A DNA stretch of 64,000 bases from Pseudomonas sp. (GTDB lineage Bacteria; Pseudomonadota; Gammaproteobacteria; Pseudomonadales; Pseudomonadaceae): positions 18,091 to 82,090 of the forward strand of contig JAUSOF010000031.1 in assembly GCA_030656145.1 (NCBI GenBank). Direction: 5' to 3'. The translations under genes were made by a program, and so were the position numbers. Shown here in pieces: positions 1-7,442 of this stretch (position 1 is the stretch's first letter; each line of letters opens with the position of its first letter). The notes under the pieces were generated by a model. That model had not been told where the DNA came from. It saw nothing but the letters and a program-made list of their open reading frames with translations, and ran no database searches.

Positions 1-202
1 CAGAGGGCGCTCCGTTAGCTTCGTACATAAAATATCGCTGATCTTTATGCAGCTTAGCACGTGACCACCACGCCAAATGTTCGGCAAGACTAATTTCATG
101 GCGAGTATACATATTCGCTCGAACGCTGGGGGAATTGCGCCATGAGAGCATCAGCTCAAGCTCTTCATCTTTTATGCCACGGAGCTTTCCAAATGACTGC
201 AT
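1..202 (-). CDS. pseH: PseH-like GNAT acetyltransferase (5' part only)
   Basis: Partial gene: it starts at an ATG at 202 and runs off the left edge. The first about 67 residues contain the stretch LSWRNSPSVRANMYT followed by HEISLAEHLAWW, which I recognise as the N-terminus of PseH, the N-acetyltransferase that acts on UDP-4-amino-4,6-dideoxy-N-acetyl-altrosamine in pseudaminic acid synthesis. It lies 20 bp downstream of pseG on the same strand, so it is the next gene of a pseC-F-G-H operon. The acetyl-CoA-binding part is outside the window. Confidence 0.8.
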   Translation of the reverse strand, partial: MQSFGKLRGIKDEELELMLSWRNSPSVRANMYTRHEISLAEHLAWWSRAKLHKDQRYFMYEANGAPS

Positions 203-222
203 TTTCTATTCCTTATTGGCGG

Positions 223-1344
223 TCAGCTTTCAAGTTTGCTTGCTACAATCAGGCAACCTGCGCCGTCAGTAATACGTGCAGCCTGTACGCTAATAGTTTT
301 CAGCAACTCTTTTTCACAGTTTATCCGATGAATTATTTTTCGGAGCTCTGCAGCAAGATTGGCGCCGGTATTCAAACGCAATACCGCTTGAACTTCTTCG
401 AGTAAAACTGCGGCGGTCTTCTGGTTTTCTGCCAGAACAACCATCACTGTCGGCAACCCAAGGCAACACCGCTCCCAGGAGGTGGCGCCCGCTGCGCCAA
501 TCGCCAGATCGCTGTCGGCCATCAATTGAGCCATGTCGCTGACCCCAACCATGACCGTCGTTGGCCAGGGCATGCTCTGCGCCTTCCTGCTGACTTCAGC
601 CAGCCATGGGGCGGTAGTGCCCATGACTACGGTGATTTGACATTGTTCCGGGAGCGAACAGCCGCGCAGCGCCTCCAGTACCCGGCCGGTGGCATTGTCC
701 TTGTCGATGCCGCCCATGGTGATCAGCAGCTGGTGTAACTGCGGGTTGGCGCGGCGCTGCAGGCTGTAGTCACGCAGGGCCGCAAACTCTGGGCGCAGCA
801 GGGCATATTGCGAGCCGCACAGCAGTTGACTGCTGGTCGGCACCAACGCTCGATAATCCTCTGCGTCACGGCCAAAGGTCTGATCGAGCAGCAGATCGCA
901 TAGGTGCGGGCGATCAGCCAGGTCATCGATCACCATCAGCTTGCGATAGTGAGGCTTGAGGGCCAGCTCCCAGCTGGCGTCCAGTGCGTAGTGGTCGACG
1001 ATCAGCCAGTCGGAGTTCACGTCGGCCAGAATCGCAACACAGGCTACCGCATCTTCTACCTGGGTGGCGCCGAGCCAATGACTGTGGGCTGGGGATTGCT
1101 CATCGCTGGCAGTCTTGATCGCGAGTGGACTCGCACCTAAAGGAGGCGCGACGGGCAAGGCGTTGACGCGGTAGCCTTTGTTGCGGATCTGCTCGATCAG
1201 GTTGCCCTGATGCTCGCGACAGATGAACAGGCAGTCAGCGCCTTGCGCGGAAAGTGCATCGGCCAGGGTCAGGCAACGCATAACATGACCCGTGCCCATC
1301 TGCAGTGAGGCGTCGGCGCGGAAGGCAATTCTGATGGCGTTCAT
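223..1344 (-). CDS. pseG: UDP-2,4-diacetamido-2,4,6-trideoxy-altropyranose hydrolase PseG
   Basis: A 373-residue protein of the PseG family, which removes UDP from UDP-2,4-diacetamido-2,4,6-trideoxy-beta-L-altropyranose in the cytoplasm, the step before condensation with phosphoenolpyruvate. The N-terminus carries the GTGHVMRCLTLADAL motif, with His20 matching the family's catalytic histidine. The C-terminal half has the MurG-like GT-B donor site (GAAGATSWERCCLGLP, about residues 290-305). The ATG overlaps the pseF stop by 4 bp (ATGA), indicating translational coupling. At 373 residues it is slightly longer than typical PseG. Confidence 0.92.
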   Translation of the reverse strand: MNAIRIAFRADASLQMGTGHVMRCLTLADALSAQGADCLFICREHQGNLIEQIRNKGYRVNALPVAPPLGASPLAIKTASDEQSPAHSHWLGATQVEDAVACVAILADVNSDWLIVDHYALDASWELALKPHYRKLMVIDDLADRPHLCDLLLDQTFGRDAEDYRALVPTSSQLLCGSQYALLRPEFAALRDYSLQRRANPQLHQLLITMGGIDKDNATGRVLEALRGCSLPEQCQITVVMGTTAPWLAEVSRKAQSMPWPTTVMVGVSDMAQLMADSDLAIGAAGATSWERCCLGLPTVMVVLAENQKTAAVLLEEVQAVLRLNTGANLAAELRKIIHRINCEKELLKTISVQAARITDGAGCLIVASKLES

Positions 1345-2039
1345 TCAGTTGCTTGCGTTTGCATGGCCTTGAACAGCCATTCGGCGCGAATCCAATCTTC
1401 GGGCGTGTCGATATCCTGTACACGATGACGGGGCAGCAGTACCGGCAGCGAATCCGGACTGAAGATCATCTTGCCTTGCAGCCAGGCTTCGGCACGGCCC
1501 CAGTAAAACTGCCCGGCATCGTGATAAGCCTCGTCCAGATCCTGGGAGCGAGTATTGAAATGCTCGGGATTGAACATTGCCACTCGCCCGTGCTCTGTGA
1601 GCCGGATGGCACGCTGAATCGGGAAGGCATAGCTAGTTGCCGAAAAAGCATAGTCGCAATCATTGTCCTGCAACAGGTCCAGCCCACACAGAAGATCATC
1701 GGCGCTGACGAACGGCGCGGTCGCGTATAGGCAGCAAGCATGTTCGACGCCTTGTCCCTGTTGGTTGAACCACTCAATGGCATGCCGAATAACCGGAGTA
1801 GTGCCGGTGTAGTCATCGGACAGTTCCTCCGGACGCATAAACGGCACAGTAGCGCCGTACCGGCGCGCCACGTCAGCAATCTCGGCATCGTCGGTAGATA
1901 CAACAACTTGATCGAAGCAGCCGCTTTGCAGCGCTGCTTCGATGGACCAGGCGATCATCGGCTTGCCGCAGAACAACTTGATGTTCTTGCGCGGAATGCG
2001 CTTACTGCCGCCGCGTGCGGGGATGATCGCTATTTTCAT
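1341..2039 (-). CDS. pseF: Pseudaminic acid cytidylyltransferase PseF
   Basis: A 232-residue member of the NeuA/KdsB-like nucleotidyltransferases. PseF activates pseudaminic acid with CTP to CMP-pseudaminic acid, the donor for glycosyltransferases. The N-terminal nucleotide-binding signature IIPARGGSKRIPRKN (residues 4-18) is intact, and residues GKPMIAWSIEAA and VSTDDAEIADVA follow as expected for the fold. It overlaps both neighbours (pseC and pseG) by 4 bp, so the three genes form one tightly coupled operon. CMP-legionaminic or CMP-sialic acid synthetases share the fold, but the neighbours make PseF the best name. Confidence 0.92.
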   Translation of the reverse strand: MKIAIIPARGGSKRIPRKNIKLFCGKPMIAWSIEAALQSGCFDQVVVSTDDAEIADVARRYGATVPFMRPEELSDDYTGTTPVIRHAIEWFNQQGQGVEHACCLYATAPFVSADDLLCGLDLLQDNDCDYAFSATSYAFPIQRAIRLTEHGRVAMFNPEHFNTRSQDLDEAYHDAGQFYWGRAEAWLQGKMIFSPDSLPVLLPRHRVQDIDTPEDWIRAEWLFKAMQTQATE

Positions 2040-3196
2040 GCTTGTAATGCCTCACGCAGGGCGGCGATAACCTGATCCTGCTGCGCTTCGCTCATGGTGG
2101 GGTACATCGGTATGCTGATGGCCTCAGTGTAGTAGCGCTCGGCTTCGGGGAACTGGCCCGCCTTGAAGCCCATGCTCTGGTAGTACGGTTGGGTATGCAC
2201 GGGGATGTAGTGCAGATTGACCATTATCTCCTTGGCGCGCAGCGCCTCAAAGACTTGCAGGTGTGTGGCGCTAGTTTTTTCAAGCTGCAGACGGATCACA
2301 TAAAGGTGATAGGCCGAGTAGCTATCCGAGTGTTGCCAAGGCAGCGTAAGCGGCAGATCTGTCATTAACTCGTTGTAGCGCTGGGCAATTTGGTGACGCA
2401 AGGCAACATAATGGGTAAGCCGCGTCATCTGGCTGACCCCCAGCGCGGCCTGCATGTCAGTCATGCGATAGTTGTAGCCCAGCGCCACCTGTTGGTAGCA
2501 CCAAGGGCCATCCATAGGCTGGGTCATAAGTGCCGGGTCACGGGTAATACCGTGGCTGCGCAGCAGACCAAGACGCGTGGCCAGCTCGTTGCTGTTGGTC
2601 AGCGCCATGCCGCCCTCGGCGGTGGTAATGATCTTGACGGGATGGAAGCTGAAAACGGTAATGTCGCTGTAGCGGCCATTGCCAATAGGTTCACCCTGGT
2701 ACTTCCCGCCGATGGCGTGTGAGGCATCCTCAATTATCTTGAAACCGTATTTCTGGCCTAAGGCATGTATGGCCTGCATATCGCAGGGTTGGCCGCACAG
2801 GTGTACTGGAATCACGATCTTGGGCAATCGTCCTACTTTCGCGGCTTCGATGAGTTTGGCTTCAAGCTTTTGTGGGCAGAGGTTGTATGTGCGCGGATCA
2901 ATGTCCACAAAATCGACCTTTGCACCGCAGTAGAGTGCGCAGTTGGCCGACGCAACAAAGGTGTTCGGTGTGGTCCAGAGCCAGTCGCCTGGACCCAATT
3001 CCAACGCCAAGCAAGCTATGTGTAGGGCTGAGGTTGCACTGTTGACGGCTACGGCATGTTTAGCGCCCGTGTGCGCCATCACACTCTGTTCAAACTGAGG
3101 GATATTTGGACCTTGGGTCAGGTTGACTGACCTCAATACGCCGATTACGGCGTCTATATCGGCTTGGGTAATGTCTTGTTGGCCATAGCGGATCAT
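2036..3196 (-). CDS. pseC: UDP-4-amino-4,6-dideoxy-N-acetyl-altrosamine transaminase PseC
   Basis: A 386-residue PLP-dependent aminotransferase of the DegT/DnrJ/EryC1 family. PseC converts the 4-keto sugar made by PseB into the 4-amino sugar. The Schiff-base lysine is Lys188 in FSFHPVKIITTAEGG, and SHAIGG and the opening segment YGQQDITQADID are PseC-like. PseB, which should precede it in the pathway, is not in this window, nor is PseI; both could lie left of position 1. It is the first gene of the coupled pseC-F-G-H string and lies 23 bp after the flippase gene. Confidence 0.92.
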   Translation of the reverse strand: MIRYGQQDITQADIDAVIGVLRSVNLTQGPNIPQFEQSVMAHTGAKHAVAVNSATSALHIACLALELGPGDWLWTTPNTFVASANCALYCGAKVDFVDIDPRTYNLCPQKLEAKLIEAAKVGRLPKIVIPVHLCGQPCDMQAIHALGQKYGFKIIEDASHAIGGKYQGEPIGNGRYSDITVFSFHPVKIITTAEGGMALTNSNELATRLGLLRSHGITRDPALMTQPMDGPWCYQQVALGYNYRMTDMQAALGVSQMTRLTHYVALRHQIAQRYNELMTDLPLTLPWQHSDSYSAYHLYVIRLQLEKTSATHLQVFEALRAKEIMVNLHYIPVHTQPYYQSMGFKAGQFPEAERYYTEAISIPMYPTMSEAQQDQVIAALREALQA

Positions 3197-3219
3197 AGTG
3201 ATTGACTCATCTAAATTGA

Positions 3220-4485
3220 TTAAGCGGTTTGCGAAGCTGACTTGGGTATGTTGTCAGCTTTTCTTAGCTGCACATAAGAAAAGCCTTTCCAAGCAAGAAT
3301 TACTGCAAAGGAGCAATTCAGGCCAATCGGTACGGCCATAGCCGAAAAATAAGTACTAAAGGCCCAAGTAGCCAGCACAAAAACAATCAAAGCCGCAATG
3401 TGACTATAAATGATTGGTCTGTCATGCCCTCGCGCATAGAGAGCATAGTGGGGGACCATACTGATAGCGTTAACGATCATCGCCAATAAGAGCAAGGGAT
3501 ATAAATTGATCGCGTTAGTGTAAACAGGATTATTTATCCACAGCAGCAAATAGGGCAATAGCAGCCAACTTACCAACGCAAACCCACCAGAAAAAAGGAT
3601 TGTAAGGCCAAGCATTTTCCGAACCTTTGCGTGAGCGACATCAGTTTTATGATCGTGATGTAATTGAATGAGCGCCGGGTATGTAAAGGCGAACAACCCA
3701 GCCTCAAGAAAAGTAAGGAGGGTACTGGCAACTCCGAAATAAAGAACGTAGGCAGCAACGATTTCAATGCCATCGAGTGCCTCGAGCCAGTAGCGATCGA
3801 AGGTCTGGATTCCGCGCAAGGCTAGCGTGGCGAGCAAAAAAGCGGCGCTCACGGCAATGCCTCTCCGGACCCAATGCCAATCCAGGGCGTGACGCCACCC
3901 TCCCATGCGTAGTTTTTGTACTTTCCAGACGCCGGCAGCCGCAGCGACAAGACCAGCCACAGCCCATACAATCATGACGATTTGCAAATGGCGGCTAGAG
4001 GGATCCAATGCCATTATCGCGACGATTACTAGTGCCCAGCTGCCTTGACGAATGAACAATACTACGCTAGCAGCAAGAGGCTCTGACAGAACGATTAAAA
4101 GCCTCGATATTTCCTGATTAAAATGCTCCAAAACCAAAATCGGAAAGAACCAAAAAATAAAGTATTCAGGCCAGTCAGCGTATTGCAACAGCACAAATGC
4201 AACAGGAAAAAACAAAAAATATAAAAGCCCTGAAAGAGCTGCCTGTCCTTTCAACAGGCGACCTCGCTGCTCAGAGGGGGCTTTTAGGAGCTCACGCGCC
4301 GCATAGGTATAGAAGTCGAGGCCGACGAAATACAAGCTGTAGCCAACGGCGGCAGTGAAGAGCCCGTAATAACCCACCAAACCGGGGTCCAAAAATTTAG
4401 CCAAGAAGAAAATTAAGAGAAAGCGAGCAACCAAATTGGTTCCCTGCACTCCAATATTGAGGAATCGACTTGCATTATCAAACAA
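3220..4485 (-). CDS. Wzx-type polysaccharide flippase
   Basis: A 421-residue integral membrane protein with about 12 hydrophobic segments and the N-terminal NLVARFLLIFFLAKFLD pattern of oligosaccharide flippases (MATE-like/PST family). It probably moves the undecaprenyl-linked O-unit carrying pseudaminic acid across the inner membrane. No ATG is available: the start taken is TTG at 4485, and the frame stays open about 100 bp further upstream without an ATG, so the true start is uncertain. The gene is clearly AT-richer than the flanking core genes, as is usual for O-antigen genes acquired by transfer. Its leader contains the ops element. Confidence 0.75.
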   Translation of the reverse strand: MFDNASRFLNIGVQGTNLVARFLLIFFLAKFLDPGLVGYYGLFTAAVGYSLYFVGLDFYTYAARELLKAPSEQRGRLLKGQAALSGLLYFLFFPVAFVLLQYADWPEYFIFWFFPILVLEHFNQEISRLLIVLSEPLAASVVLFIRQGSWALVIVAIMALDPSSRHLQIVMIVWAVAGLVAAAAGVWKVQKLRMGGWRHALDWHWVRRGIAVSAAFLLATLALRGIQTFDRYWLEALDGIEIVAAYVLYFGVASTLLTFLEAGLFAFTYPALIQLHHDHKTDVAHAKVRKMLGLTILFSGGFALVSWLLLPYLLLWINNPVYTNAINLYPLLLLAMIVNAISMVPHYALYARGHDRPIIYSHIAALIVFVLATWAFSTYFSAMAVPIGLNCSFAVILAWKGFSYVQLRKADNIPKSASQTA

Positions 4486-4949
4486 AATAGCAACCCCGCT
4501 TTTTGAAAATCCAGCTCTGCTTTCATTAAACCGAGCATTTTCTACTACCTGTTTTCTGATGATGCCAGCACTTTTAGCCCCTTTCGCAGACCTTATAAAT
4601 AGCGAATATTAGGACGACACAGCTTTGTAGAATACTGAAGTAGGCATGTTTTCTGGCTGAATCTAAGCTTCGCCGAATTTTAAAATAACGGCACGTGCAA
4701 AAATGATTAGAACACTCGATCACTACTGCAGACGCATATCTCATGTATTCGTTAGTAAGTTTCTTCGGGGCGTCACAGAGTCAACAATTAAAAAGCGTTA
4801 CTTGCTATGCAGTGCTCTTAAGCAGGCCACTAAAGCGTACTATGGTTTAACCCACCTCGCAGTTGAGGTTTAGGCTCTCGCACTCGTGTGACTCAATTAT
4901 TACTTCGCTTTCAATAGGGCGCCTAACCAAGGAGAGCTATTTGCCTTTA
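4486..4949. other. AT-rich leader between flippase and ops element
   Basis: No gene recognised. The stretch is AT-rich and unlike the core genes. One plus-strand frame (4703-4873) could encode a 56-residue basic peptide starting MIRTLDHYCRR, but it lacks a good ribosome-binding site and resembles nothing I know. On the minus strand this is the roughly 470-bp 5' leader between the ops element and the flippase, long for an ops-controlled operon, so a gene may have been lost here. Confidence 0.3.
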
Positions 4950-4955
4950 TCAGAC

Positions 4956-4992
4956 ACGCTACCGCCCCAGGATTTACCGTTGGTTTCCTGAG
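4956..4992 (-). promoter_or_regulatory. ops/JUMPstart element, copy 1
   Basis: Read on the minus strand, 4966-4956 is GGCGGTAGCGT, identical to the ops element where RfaH is recruited to paused RNA polymerase. The bases just before it (GTAAATCCTGG) resemble the rest of the JUMPstart sequence. It precedes the flippase-pseCFGH operon in the correct orientation, so this operon is the likely RfaH target. An identical ops occurs at 6393-6383. Confidence 0.8.
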
Positions 4993-5063
4993 AACGTTAA
5001 ATCGTCAAATTTTACTGGCGTTGCCAGGGTGTTGCCTTGACCTCGACCCATGCCGAGGGGTGT

Positions 5064-5285
5064 TCAGTTCTTTATTACGCTCAGCAGCGGCATGCTGATC
5101 TGTTGTTGGCGGTTGAGCATGTTGAGTAGCAACATCACCCGCTGCTCGCCGTCCATGGCGACGAAGATGGCGTCCAGCTCGGCAAAGCCGCCTTCGGTGA
5201 TGCGTGCGGTGTTGCAGGCGTTCGATCAAGCTGTTGTCGAGCGCAGCGGTATGCCGCCCGAGCCCTTCTACGCGGCCTTTGTTCT
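5064..5285 (-). pseudogene. Truncated rfaH remnant
   Basis: The C-terminal codons of rfaH, ending SVIKN and a TGA at 5066-5064, are preserved in frame for about 45 residues. A 44-bp deletion relative to the intact gene (at about 5205) then shifts the frame, and the 5' two-thirds of the gene are absent. There is no start codon in the rfaH frame. It is the coding part of the direct repeat that borders the HepT-MntA module on its downstream side. Confidence 0.85.
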
Positions 5286-5287
5286 AA

Positions 5288-5749
5288 TTAATTATATTTT
5301 TTAGAAAATACGACGACTTGATCCAATATTGTTAACAACTGCGCGGCCATGTCAAACGCCTTATTCAACAGCGATGCTTGTATCTCTGGATCATTGGGAT
5401 AGTCATGCGCAAATTGATTACGCATCTCACGCAATTTAAGCCACTGATCAACCGAGGTTAACGCCCCGATTTTTTCAAGTCGGTTCAGCTTGTCTATGAA
5501 TGTGGCCAGCTCACCCTCTTCATGGGTCAGTTCAATTACGGCAGGTAATAATTTGGCGCCCATCGCATCCTGCAGCTTGGAAAACCGAACAATAAACTGA
5601 TCGCACACCGCCAACTCGATATCAGTCAATTTCTGCAATGCCTGAGCAGTCAACGGTTTCTTTTGCGCCAATTGCTCCATTGCCCAACGTAAGCGCTGCG
5701 CATGCGTCTGGCAGATATCTACAATGCCATCGAATACTGGTTTATTCAT
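5288..5749 (-). CDS. hepT: HepT-like HEPN RNase toxin
   Basis: A 153-residue alpha-helical HEPN-domain protein. It carries the RX4HXY motif complete: Arg110, His115 and Tyr117 in RNQFAHDY. HepT toxins are RNases that use the Arg and His, and the partner MntA blocks them by AMPylating the Tyr. The ATG at 5749 was chosen because it lies 13 bp after the mntA stop; an upstream in-frame extension would overlap mntA. Gene order mntA then hepT on one strand is usual for type VII MNT/HEPN systems. It is AT-richer than the core genes and sits between duplicated rfaH/JUMPstart segments, both signs of acquisition. Confidence 0.88.
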   Translation of the reverse strand: MNKPVFDGIVDICQTHAQRLRWAMEQLAQKKPLTAQALQKLTDIELAVCDQFIVRFSKLQDAMGAKLLPAVIELTHEEGELATFIDKLNRLEKIGALTSVDQWLKLREMRNQFAHDYPNDPEIQASLLNKAFDMAAQLLTILDQVVVFSKKYN

Positions 5750-5762
5750 TTGACTTTGCCTC

Positions 5763-6065
5763 TCACAGCAGCACTCCGGTTTCTTTCGCCAGCTGATAAA
5801 TAGGTAAATGCACACCTTGCTTGCGATTAATCACTAGATCAATTTTCTGCTCACCTAGCTGGCGGTGCAATTCCACCAGCGCATTAAGCTTTGCCTCAAC
5901 GATATCGTCAGGTTGCTGAATTTCCGGTTCGATATAGAGGTCGATATCCCCGCCCCTGGCACTGTCGTCAACTCTTGAACCAAACAAACGCAACTCCGAA
6001 GCCGCACCAAAGTGCTTTAATAATGTCTGTTTGATTACCACGTGTTGTTGTTCAGTCAGTCGCAT
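5763..6065 (-). CDS. mntA: MntA-like minimal nucleotidyltransferase antitoxin
   Basis: A 100-residue minimal nucleotidyltransferase. The active-site pattern is GS(X9)DXD: Gly29-Ser30 in LFGSRVDD and Asp40-Ile-Asp42 in GGDIDLYIE. MntA transfers AMP to the tyrosine of the HepT RX4HXY motif and so silences the toxin. The frame continues upstream of 6065, but those extra residues are low-complexity REP translation, so the ATG at 6065 (MRLTEQQHVV) is the better start. It lies 13 bp upstream of hepT. Confidence 0.88.
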   Translation of the reverse strand: MRLTEQQHVVIKQTLLKHFGAASELRLFGSRVDDSARGGDIDLYIEPEIQQPDDIVEAKLNALVELHRQLGEQKIDLVINRKQGVHLPIYQLAKETGVLL

Positions 6066-6097
6066 CGGTCTGAATTTCCAGATGGCACAATGGTGGG

Positions 6098-6370
6098 AGT
6101 ATAGCGGCGGTGCTCGACAGGAGCAGAAAACAGTGCTGATCCAGCAGGTTTGCATTACGGACAATGCCTGCCCAACAATCAAAAGCTTCGCGGCTGAAGC
6201 CGCTCCTACAAGAGCGGCGGACCGCGCATTCCCCCGGACGATGGGTATCGCTGCGCTCAACCTACGCGGCCCGCCACATCCTACAAAAGTGGCAGACAAC
6301 GCGTTCCCCTGTAGGAGCTGCTTCAGCTGCGAAAGCGGACAACGTCTGGCCAACGATCAAAAGCTTCGCA
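6098..6370. repeat. REP cluster upstream of mntA
   Basis: Between mntA and the second JUMPstart copy there is no gene. The stretch contains REP-type palindromes (GCGGCTGAAGCCGCTCCTAC at about 6191-6210 and GTAGGAGCTGCTTCAGCTGC at about 6311-6330, in opposite orientation). Between them is the separate repeat ATGGGTATCGCTGCGCTCAA at 6241, also seen near 15300-15400 and 21450. Confidence 0.7.
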
Positions 6371-6376
6371 CCTGTC

Positions 6377-6746
6377 TCAGACACGCTACCGCCCCAGGAT
6401 TTACCGTTGGTTTCCTGAGAACGTCAAATCATCAAATTTTACTGGCACTGCCAGGGTGTTGCCTTGACCTCGACCCATGCCGAGGGGTGTTCAGTTCTTT
6501 ATTACGCTCAGCAGCGGCATGCTGATCTGTTGCTGGCGGTTGAGCATGTTGAGTAGCAGGATCACCCGTTGCTCGCCGTCCATGGCGACGAAGATGGCGT
6601 CCAGCTCGGCAAAGCCGCCTTCGGTGATGCGTACGCTATCGCCTGCTTCTAGGGCCGGTCTAACCGGAGTCGCTTTACGTTGTTGCAGGCGCTCGATCAA
6701 GCGGTTGTCGAGCCGCAGTGGCGTGCCGCCGAAACCCACTACGCGA
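6377..6746 (-). repeat. Direct repeat copy 2 (rfaH 3' end plus JUMPstart)
   Basis: The parental copy of the duplicated segment at 4950-5285: it contains the intact 3' part of rfaH and the trailer with the ops element. Similarity begins at the shared TCAGACACGC just beyond the ops. Both copies have the same orientation, so recombination between them would delete hepT-mntA cleanly and restore one rfaH-JUMPstart junction. Confidence 0.85.
6383..6420 (-). promoter_or_regulatory. ops/JUMPstart element, copy 2
   Basis: Read on the minus strand, 6393-6383 is GGCGGTAGCGT, an exact ops element, with the same JUMPstart-like upstream bases as copy 1. It lies about 100 bp downstream of the rfaH stop and upstream of mntA-hepT. 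RfaH could therefore also load here and enhance read-through across the toxin-antitoxin module. Confidence 0.75.
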
Positions 6747-7012
6747 ATGACCCCACGGGTCGAGCGCAGCGGTGCCCAGTTGGCATCGGCTGCCAGCTGA
6801 ATGAATAGATAACCGGGGAACAGCGATTCGACGATGATTTGCCGACAGCCACGCACAATCCGCTCGCAGCTATGCTGCGGGCGATAGCAGGTGTAACCCT
6901 GGCGCAGCAGGTTTTGTTCTGCGCGCTCATCCTGACGGGATTTGCAGTGCACGAGGTACCAGCCGGGGGCCGTACCGGTGATGCAGTGGGTTGTAGCGGT
7001 GCTTACATTCAT
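6491..7012 (-). CDS. rfaH: Transcription antiterminator RfaH
   Basis: A 173-residue NusG-family protein with an N-terminal NGN domain (WYLVHCKSRQDERAEQNL near residue 18) and a C-terminal KOW-type domain containing GDSVRITEGGFAELDAIF. RfaH binds RNA polymerase paused at ops sites, suppresses termination and recruits ribosomes on long surface-polysaccharide operons. ATG at 7012 is taken; a TTG 15 bp upstream is possible but weaker. The ops elements downstream on the same strand support RfaH rather than NusG. A truncated second copy lies at 5064-5285. Confidence 0.9.
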   Translation of the reverse strand: MNVSTATTHCITGTAPGWYLVHCKSRQDERAEQNLLRQGYTCYRPQHSCERIVRGCRQIIVESLFPGYLFIQLAADANWAPLRSTRGVIRVVGFGGTPLRLDNRLIERLQQRKATPVRPALEAGDSVRITEGGFAELDAIFVAMDGEQRVILLLNMLNRQQQISMPLLSVIKN

Positions 7013-7442
7013 ATGGGTAACAAGCAAGTCGGCGCAGCATCTGCAGACCGACAGTTCACTCCTGGTTGCAGCCGGCCTGGTTGAGCCAGTTGCGAGGTTC
7101 GTTTCAGCCTAGCCAGCCGTTGGGCTGGGTAGGATGATTTTTGGGCCGTTGAGGCCACGTTTATGTGTGTTGTCAGGTGCCGGTTAGGAGGCGGCCTGCT
7201 GGGATCGATTGGAGTTCAGGATCGCCAGGCAGTAGCCGTTCTCGAAAATGCTCCCGGCATTTTTACTACCTCCCCCATCCATGGGGTCGCCTACGGCTTA
7301 CTGCATTTCCCACATCCATGTGGGTCACAAGCTGGCTCCTACAAAAGCAGAGATTTCCCACATCCATCTGGGCCACAAGCTGGCTTCTACAAAAGCGGGT
7401 ATTTCTCGCCTCCATGTGGGTCACAGTGGGATCACACGGTAA
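7013..7442. repeat. Intergenic region with tandem REP-like repeats
   Basis: No convincing gene. From about 7300 to 7435 the motif CCCACATCCATGTGGGTCAC followed by AAGCTGGCTCCTACAAAAGC recurs nearly three times with small changes, alternating with a TTTCCCAC link. Short frames here are all translations of this repeat. The segment separates rfaH from the beta-CASP gene, and any rfaH promoter must lie near 7013-7150. Confidence 0.6.

Larger units (their letters stand above)
4950..5285 (-). repeat. Direct repeat copy 1 (rfaH 3' end plus JUMPstart)
   Basis: This segment is a near-identical copy of 6377-6746, which is the end of rfaH and the JUMPstart downstream of it. From the ops to the rfaH stop and through the last roughly 130 bp of coding sequence there are only a few mismatches. 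The copy then lacks about 44 bp and becomes more divergent before similarity ends near 5280. The two copies flank the hepT-mntA module. Confidence 0.85.

Noticed and set aside
5005..5304. Short genes of 74-84 codons near 5.0-5.3 kb
   Set aside because: They are other-frame or antisense readings of the rfaH remnant; the same frames appear at 6477 over the intact rfaH.
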